A DNA stretch of 64,000 nucleotides. It comes from Streptomyces sp. NBC_01451 (GTDB lineage: Bacteria > Actinomycetota > Actinomycetes > Streptomycetales > Streptomycetaceae). The translations under genes and the position numbers were made by a program. The stretch lies in contig NZ_CP109479.1 of the NCBI RefSeq assembly GCF_036227485.1, positions 8,742,001 through 8,806,000 of the forward strand. Reading direction: 5' to 3'. Shown here one piece after another: positions 59,780 to 64,000 of this stretch; position 1 is the first letter of the stretch, and each line of letters starts with the position of its first letter. The notes beneath the pieces were generated by a model. That model searched no databases. It was not told the origin of the DNA and saw only the letters and a program-made list of their open reading frames with translations.

Positions 59780-60913
59780 TTGATCAGATTCGATGCGGTG
59801 AGCAAAAATTATCCAAACGGGACGACAGCGGTGGACGAACTGTCGCTGGAGTTGGCCGAGGGTGGACTCACGGTCCTGGTCGGTCCCTCCGGCTGCGGCA
59901 AGACCACCACCCTGCGCATGGTCAACCGCATGGTGGAGCCCACGGCCGGAACGGTGAGCCTGCGCGGCAAGGACATCCGGGAGGTCAACGCCCCCGAGCT
60001 GCGCCGCGGCATCGGATACGTGATCCAGCACGCGGGGCTGTTCCCGCACCGCACGATCCTCGACAACATCGCCACCGTTCCGCTGCTGCTCGGCTGGAGC
60101 CGGAAGAAGGCCCGCGCGCGGGCAGCGGAACTGCTGGAGCTGGTGGGCCTGCCGGGCGAGATGGCCAAGCGCTATCCGAACCAGCTCTCCGGCGGACAGC
60201 AGCAGCGCGTAGGGGTGGCCAGGGCGCTGGGCGCCGACCCGCCCGTGCTGCTGATGGACGAGCCGTTCAGCGCGGTCGACCCCATTGTCAGGGGCGAACT
60301 GCAGGCGGAGTTCATCCGGCTCCAGAAGGAACTGCACAAGACGATCGTGTTCGTCACCCACGACATCGACGAGGCGATCAAACTCGGTGACAAGATCGCC
60401 GTGTTCCGCACCGGCGGCAGGCTGGCGCAGTTCGACACCCCCGAACGGCTGCTCGCCGATCCCGCCGACGACTTCGTCGCCGACTTCGTGGGTCACGACC
60501 GGGGCATTCGCCGGCTGTCCTTCGTGAACGCGGCCGACGTGCCGCTGCGGGACGGTCCGGTACTCCCGGCGACCTCACCGGTGGCGGCGGCCCGGACGGG
60601 TGACGAGCCCTGGGTGCTGGTCGTCGACGAGGGCCGCCGGCCGCTCGGCTGGGCAGCGGTGGCCGACCTGCCGGAGAGCGGCACCCTCGCGGACGTACCG
60701 CTGGCACCCCTCGGCCACACCTTCAGCCTTGTCGGCGACTCGGCACGGGCCGCCCTCGACTCGGCGCTCCTGTCGCCCGCCCGGCTCGCGGTGGGCGTGG
60801 ACGCGCACGGCGCGGTGGTCGGAGTCGCGGACGCCCACGAACTGTCCGCGGGCACGGCCGACACCGCCGCGACGGACGGCGGCGTCGCCGGGTCGGACGG
60901 TGAGAAACGATGA
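59780..60913 (+). CDS. ATP-binding subunit of a quaternary-amine (OpuC/ProV-type) ABC importer
   Basis: The product has 377 residues from TTG 59780, with AAGGGG upstream. Walker A is GPSGCGKTT (35-43), the signature is LSGGQQQRVGVARAL, and Walker B is VLLMDEP with the switch His in VFVTHDIDEA. The C-terminal part after residue 240 is a divergent CBS-like domain (VLPATSPVAAARTGDEPWVLVVDEGRRPLGWAAVADL). CBS domains in OpuA sense ionic strength; here only one is recognisable. It is the first gene of an ATPase-permease-permease-lipoprotein operon, with 4 nt overlaps between the first three. The transporter type imports glycine betaine, choline, carnitine, ergothioneine and similar trimethylammonium compounds. 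Confidence 0.9.
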   Translation: MIRFDAVSKNYPNGTTAVDELSLELAEGGLTVLVGPSGCGKTTTLRMVNRMVEPTAGTVSLRGKDIREVNAPELRRGIGYVIQHAGLFPHRTILDNIATVPLLLGWSRKKARARAAELLELVGLPGEMAKRYPNQLSGGQQQRVGVARALGADPPVLLMDEPFSAVDPIVRGELQAEFIRLQKELHKTIVFVTHDIDEAIKLGDKIAVFRTGGRLAQFDTPERLLADPADDFVADFVGHDRGIRRLSFVNAADVPLRDGPVLPATSPVAAARTGDEPWVLVVDEGRRPLGWAAVADLPESGTLADVPLAPLGHTFSLVGDSARAALDSALLSPARLAVGVDAHGAVVGVADAHELSAGTADTAATDGGVAGSDGEKR

Positions 60914-61575
60914 GTGACGGTGAGCCGCTCATCCGGTGGCAGTGGATCGGCGATCACGCCGGTGAACTGGCCGACTACACCGGAATCCATCTGAGACTCG
61001 GTCTGCTGCCGGTGCTGTTCGGCCTGATCATCTCGGTGCCCCTCGGCATCCTCTGCCACCGCTATCGCTGGCTGTACCCACCGGTGCTGACCGTGGCCAA
61101 CATCCTCTACTCGATCCCGTCGCTGGCCCTTTTCATGATCTTCGTCCGGTACACGGGACTCACCGAACGCACGGTGATGATCCCGCTGACGATCTACACG
61201 CTGTCGGTGCTGGTGCCCAACGTCGTGGACGGGCTGGCCTCGGTCCCCGAACCGGTCCGGCTCGCGGCCACCGCGATGGGGTTCGGCGCCATACGGCGTG
61301 TCGTCCAGGTGGAACTGCCCATCGCCGTGCCCGTCGTCATCGCCGGTGTACGTGTCGCGGCCGTGTCGTCCATCAGCCTGGTCGCGGTGGGACAACTGAT
61401 CGGACAGGGCGGACTCGGGTACTACATCACCCGTGGTCTCCAGCTCGACTTCCCGACGCCGATCATCACCGCCATCGTGCTGATCATGCTCCTCGCACTC
61501 GCCACCGACGCCCTTCTGGTGCTCGCGCAGCGGCTGCTGACCCCGTGGTCCCGGAACAAGGTGACGGCGTCATGA
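60910..61575 (+). CDS. Permease subunit of a quaternary-amine ABC importer
   Basis: The product has 221 residues. About five to six membrane helices include LGLLPVLFGLIISVPLGILCHRY and LTVANILYSIPSLALFMIF. The coupling-helix EAA-like region is VPEPVRLAATAMGFGAIRRVVQVELPIAVPVVIAGVRVA. This is the OpuCB/OpuCD type. The ATG overlaps the ATPase stop by 4 nt. It pairs with the next permease to form the channel. No fused binding domain is present, unlike EgtU or OpuFB, because the operon has a separate lipoprotein. Confidence 0.9.
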   Translation: MSDGEPLIRWQWIGDHAGELADYTGIHLRLGLLPVLFGLIISVPLGILCHRYRWLYPPVLTVANILYSIPSLALFMIFVRYTGLTERTVMIPLTIYTLSVLVPNVVDGLASVPEPVRLAATAMGFGAIRRVVQVELPIAVPVVIAGVRVAAVSSISLVAVGQLIGQGGLGYYITRGLQLDFPTPIITAIVLIMLLALATDALLVLAQRLLTPWSRNKVTAS

Positions 61576-62261
61576 ACGACTTCCTGAACCAGATCCGGCT
61601 CGTGGGGGACTGGCTGACGTCCTCGAAGCAGTGGCACGGCGACGACGGAATCCCCAACCGGCTCCTCGAACACCTCACCTACAGCGGTATCTCCCTGCTG
61701 TTCGCCGCCCTCATCGGGCTCACCCTCGGGCTGCTCGTCGGACACACCGGCCGGGGCGCGTTCGCCGTGGCCAGCGTGGCGAACCTGGCGCGGGCCATCC
61801 CCACCTTCGGGCTGGTGGTCCTCGTCGTCACCCTCGCCGGGCTCAGCACGACGCCCGTACTGGTCGCCCTGGTCGCCCTCGCGGTCCCGCCCATCCTCAT
61901 CAACACCTTCGAGGGCGTCCGGGGCGTGGATCCCGCCACCAGGGACGCGGCTCGCGGGGTCGGTATGACCGAGTGGGAGGTCCTGCTGAGGGTGGAGGTG
62001 CCGATGGCGCTGCCGCTGATCCTCCTCGGCCTCAGGGTCGCCGCGATCCAGGTCGTCGCCACCGCGACCGTGGCCGCCTACCCCGGCCTCGGCGGCCTCG
62101 GCCGCTTCATCGTCGACGGGCTCTCCCGCAACGACTACGAGCTGGTCATCGGTGGCTCGACCGTCGTCGTCGTACTGGCACTGGTCGTCCAGGTCGCCTT
62201 CACCGCGCTGCGGCGCGTCGTCGTCTCGCCGGGCCTTCGGGTCGCGCCGTCCAAGTCCTGA
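61572..62261 (+). CDS. Permease subunit of a quaternary-amine ABC importer
   Basis: The product has 229 residues. About six helices include HLTYSGISLLFAALIGLTLGLLVG and RAIPTFGLVVLVVTLAGLS. The coupling-helix region is FEGVRGVDPATRDAARGVGMTEWEVLLRVEVPMALPLILLGLRVA, and GLGGLGRFIVDGLSRNDYELVIGGS follows. Its ATG overlaps the previous stop (ATGA). The two permeases are paralogues and form a heterodimeric channel with the ATPase. The C-terminus is short and basic. Confidence 0.9.
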   Translation: MNDFLNQIRLVGDWLTSSKQWHGDDGIPNRLLEHLTYSGISLLFAALIGLTLGLLVGHTGRGAFAVASVANLARAIPTFGLVVLVVTLAGLSTTPVLVALVALAVPPILINTFEGVRGVDPATRDAARGVGMTEWEVLLRVEVPMALPLILLGLRVAAIQVVATATVAAYPGLGGLGRFIVDGLSRNDYELVIGGSTVVVVLALVVQVAFTALRRVVVSPGLRVAPSKS

Positions 62262-62285
62262 GCCTTCCACGCCGTCCGAATCCCC

Positions 62286-62317
62286 TTGACCCATTGACCA
62301 CTTGACCACTTGATCTT
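62286..62317. repeat. 8 bp tandem repeat (TTGACCAC)
   Basis: TTGACCCA, TTGACCAC, TTGACCAC and TTGATCTT follow one another from 62286 to 62317 in the 90 bp spacer upstream of the binding-protein gene. They are A+T-richer than the surroundings. They could be repeated regulator half-sites or simple slippage. Confidence 0.75.
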
Positions 62318-62351
62318 CCGGGCTTCCGAGCTCCGAGAAAGGAAACACCCC

Positions 62352-63296
62352 ATGAGCACCACCCGAGGCATCTACCGTGGCGCCGCGTTCGGCCTGGTCG
62401 CCGCGCTCTCGCTGACGGCATGCGGCGGAGGCGACGACAGCGACAGCAATCCGCTGACCGGCGACAGCGCCGGCAGCGGCAGCGGGAAGTCCATCGTCGT
62501 CGGTTCGGCGAACTTCCCCGAGAACCAGTTGCTCGGCGAGATCTACGCCCAGGCCCTGGAGGCCAAGGGCCTCAAGGTCACCCGGAAGTTCGACATCGGC
62601 GCCCGCGAGGTCTACTACGACCAGGTCGTCAAGGGCGGCATCGGTGTCTTCCCGGAGTACAACGGTGCCCTGCTGTCGGTGGCGGTCGACAAGAACAGCA
62701 CCGCCACCAGCACGGAGCAGGTCAACGCCGAGCTGAAGGCGAAGCTCCCCTCCACGGTGGAGATCCTCGACTCCGCAGCGGCCGAGGACAAGGACTCGGT
62801 GACCGTCACCTCCGAGACCGCCGCCAAGTACAACCTCAAGACCCTCGCCGACCTCAAGCCGGTCGCCAAGGACATGACCATCGGCGCCGGTTCCGAGTTC
62901 AAGACCCGCACCCAGGGCGGGGTCGGCCTGAAGACGGTCTACGGCGTCGAGTTCGGGAAGTTCCAGCCGCTGGACGCGGGCGCCCAGACCACCCTGGTGA
63001 AGCTGCTCAAGTCGAACGACGTGCAGGCCGCCAACCTGTACACCACCGACCCGGCCATCGTCGAGGACAAGCTGGTGGTCCTCGAAGACCCGAAGAACCT
63101 CTTCTCGTCGCAGAACGTCACGCCCCTCGTCTACAAGTCGGCGGTCGACGACACGGCCAAGGCGGCGCTCAACGCCCTGTCGGCGAAGCTCACCACCGAG
63201 GACCTGCTGGAGATGATGAAGAAGCTCGTCAACGACAAGGAGGACTCCAGCGTCGTCGCCAAGGAGTGGCTGACGAGCAAAGGTCTCGTGAGCTGA
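62352..63296 (+). CDS. Quaternary-amine-binding lipoprotein (OpuCC/ProX-like)
   Basis: The product has 314 residues from ATG 62352. A lipobox ends at Cys24 (LSLTAC). A low-complexity Asp/Ser linker follows (24-50). The binding domain starts KSIVVGSANFPENQLLGEIYAQALEAKGLKV, which with YYDQVVKGGIGVFPEYNGALL is the signature of OpuAC/ProX-like proteins. NLYTTDPAIVEDKLVVLEDPKN is also conserved. Such proteins hold trimethylammonium ligands in an aromatic cage. It is the last gene of the importer operon and is followed by a strong terminator. The exact ligand cannot be read, but the divergent lyase operon suggests an amino-acid betaine. Confidence 0.9.
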   Translation: MSTTRGIYRGAAFGLVAALSLTACGGGDDSDSNPLTGDSAGSGSGKSIVVGSANFPENQLLGEIYAQALEAKGLKVTRKFDIGAREVYYDQVVKGGIGVFPEYNGALLSVAVDKNSTATSTEQVNAELKAKLPSTVEILDSAAAEDKDSVTVTSETAAKYNLKTLADLKPVAKDMTIGAGSEFKTRTQGGVGLKTVYGVEFGKFQPLDAGAQTTLVKLLKSNDVQAANLYTTDPAIVEDKLVVLEDPKNLFSSQNVTPLVYKSAVDDTAKAALNALSAKLTTEDLLEMMKKLVNDKEDSSVVAKEWLTSKGLVS

Positions 63297-63323
63297 CCCG
63301 GACCGGCCGCACACCACCGTCCG

Positions 63324-63361
63324 ACCTTTCCCCCGCCCGGCACGCCGGGCGGGGGAAAGGT
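63324..63361. terminator. Strong terminator after the ABC operon
   Basis: ACCTTTCCCCCGCCCGGC (63324-63341) pairs perfectly with GCCGGGCGGGGGAAAGGT (63344-63361), an 18 bp stem with a two-base loop (AC, effectively opening to a small loop). It separates the importer from the RpiR-type regulator. Confidence 0.85.
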
Positions 63362-63389
63362 GACCGAACACGACCGCCCGGGGAAGCAG

Positions 63390-64000
63390 ATGAGTGACGG
63401 CGCAGGTAGCGACACGGCTGCTCAGGCCGGCTCCTCCGCACGGCTGCACCAGCTCTTCGAGGGGCGCCGGCTCACCCCGACACAGCGCCGTATCGCGCAC
63501 TGCCTGGTCCGGCAGGCGGCGGACGTGCCCTTCCTGTCGAGCGTGGAACTGGCCCACCTGGCGGGCGTCAGCCAGCCGTCGGTGACCCGGTTCGCGGTCG
63601 CCCTCGGCTTCGACGGCTATCCGGCACTGCGCAGACATCTGCGGGAGGTCGCCCCCGCAGGTACGGAGACGGAGGAGGAGTCGGCCAACCCGTACCAGCA
63701 GGCCGTACAGGCCGAGATCGACAACCTGCGGCAACTGGCGTCCCTGCTCGCGGACCCCGCACCGGTGGAACGCGCGGGGCGGCTGCTGGCAGCCTCCCGG
63801 CCCCTCCCGGTGCTCGGCCTGCGCGCCTCCGCCGCCCAGGCGCGGGGATTCGCCTACTTCACGGCCAAGGTCCACCCCGACGTACGGCTGCTCGACGAGG
63901 GCGGCTCGCTGCTCGCCGACCGGATCGACGCGGCGCGGCAGGCCGGGGCGAGCGCGCTCCTGTGCTTCGCGCTGCCGCGTCACCCGCGCGAGGTCCTCGA
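63390..64000 (+). CDS. MurR/RpiR-family transcriptional regulator, truncated by the window edge
   Basis: The frame runs from ATG 63390 to the end of the window without a stop, giving 203 codons of an expected 280-300. Residues about 20-95 form the RpiR-type helix-turn-helix (LTPTQRRIAHCLVRQ, SVELAHLAGVSQPSVTRFAVALGF), followed by the start of a SIS domain (VLGLRASAAQARGFAYFTAKV). SIS domains usually sense phosphosugars, but this branch also occurs beside amine and amino-acid catabolic genes. It lies 28 bp after the terminator of the importer and is the only regulator near the divergent palindrome region at 59690-59762. Control of the importer and lyase operons is therefore a reasonable inference. 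Confidence 0.8.
   Translation, partial: MSDGAGSDTAAQAGSSARLHQLFEGRRLTPTQRRIAHCLVRQAADVPFLSSVELAHLAGVSQPSVTRFAVALGFDGYPALRRHLREVAPAGTETEEESANPYQQAVQAEIDNLRQLASLLADPAPVERAGRLLAASRPLPVLGLRASAAQARGFAYFTAKVHPDVRLLDEGGSLLADRIDAARQAGASALLCFALPRHPREVL

Noticed and set aside
61422..63983. An 853-codon open frame on the minus strand opposite the ABC importer genes
   Set aside because: It is antisense to four genes with strong family signatures. Its product is Gly/Arg/Val-rich without motifs, as expected for the complement of high G+C third positions.

Overview
The window is about 72% G+C with third-codon-position bias, purine-rich ribosome binding sites, many 1-4 nt ATGA/GTGA stop-start overlaps, and a copy of a dispersed repeat that I recognise from Streptomyces intergenic regions (about 30510-30545). 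I read it as chromosomal DNA of a Streptomyces or close relative. No rRNA, tRNA, insertion sequence, phage integrase or CRISPR array was seen.

Layout. (1) 1-4938: one end of a contractile injection system (eCIS) locus. Sheath, inner tube, a zinc-ribbon T4-baseplate-like protein and a truncated Pro/Ala-rich protein lie on the minus strand. A divergent DUF4157 protein with a possible caspase-like C-terminal domain is on the plus strand. (2) 5032-11866: a ROK-family regulator, probably leaderless, followed by a secreted GH27 glycosidase, a Tat-exported GH95 fucosidase-type enzyme and a secreted SGNH esterase. (3) 11922-42020: a large surface-polysaccharide locus in three blocks. A plus-strand block (15412-21907) starts with the initiating phosphoglycosyltransferase and encodes nucleotide-sugar enzymes. 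A middle block holds a large secreted protein, glycosyltransferases and a polymerase fused to a Wzz-type domain. A minus-strand block (42020 down to 30582) encodes an acetyltransferase, a TagA/WecG-type transferase, a UDP-sugar dehydrogenase, a UDP-GlcNAc 2-epimerase, a Wzz protein, a flippase, a beta-helix lipoprotein, a glycosyltransferase and two methyltransferases. A GT2/MFS/beta-propeller operon flanks it. (4) 42340-45036: an NDH-2-like flavoprotein and a cytochrome P450 with degenerate ExxR and I-helix motifs. (5) 45322-52182: two divergent operons (SDR, two acyl-CoA dehydrogenases, a crotonase and an NPD-family flavoenzyme on minus; two CoA-transferase-family subunits on plus). The gene set matches the mycobacterial/rhodococcal pathway for steroid C and D rings (HIP pathway). 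The shared promoter region contains a near-match to the KstR2 operator. (6) 52224-55977: a Tat-exported GH43 enzyme and a GH10-GH62 fusion, i.e. an arabinoxylan-degrading operon with a recognisable promoter and palindromic operator. (7) 56160-64000: a quaternary-amine (OpuC/ProX-type) ABC importer divergent from an operon of an ornithine-cyclodeaminase-like enzyme, a histidine-ammonia-lyase-like enzyme whose MIO tripeptide Ala-Ser-Gly has lost its Gly, and an amidohydrolase. A truncated RpiR-type regulator ends the window.

How the parts work together. The polysaccharide locus supplies most steps of a Wzx/Wzy-type pathway: initiation, precursor synthesis, glycosyl transfer, flipping, polymerisation and chain-length control. 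WbpA-, WbpB-, WbpE-, WbpD- and WbpI-like enzymes all occur, but they are split between two oppositely oriented blocks, which suggests a diacetamido-uronic acid building block. The most novel-looking system is the import-plus-lyase cluster at 56-64 kb. A lyase without an obvious MIO beside a betaine-type importer suggests catabolism of a trimethylammonium amino acid (for example an ergothioneine- or hercynine-like betaine). This is inference, not proof.
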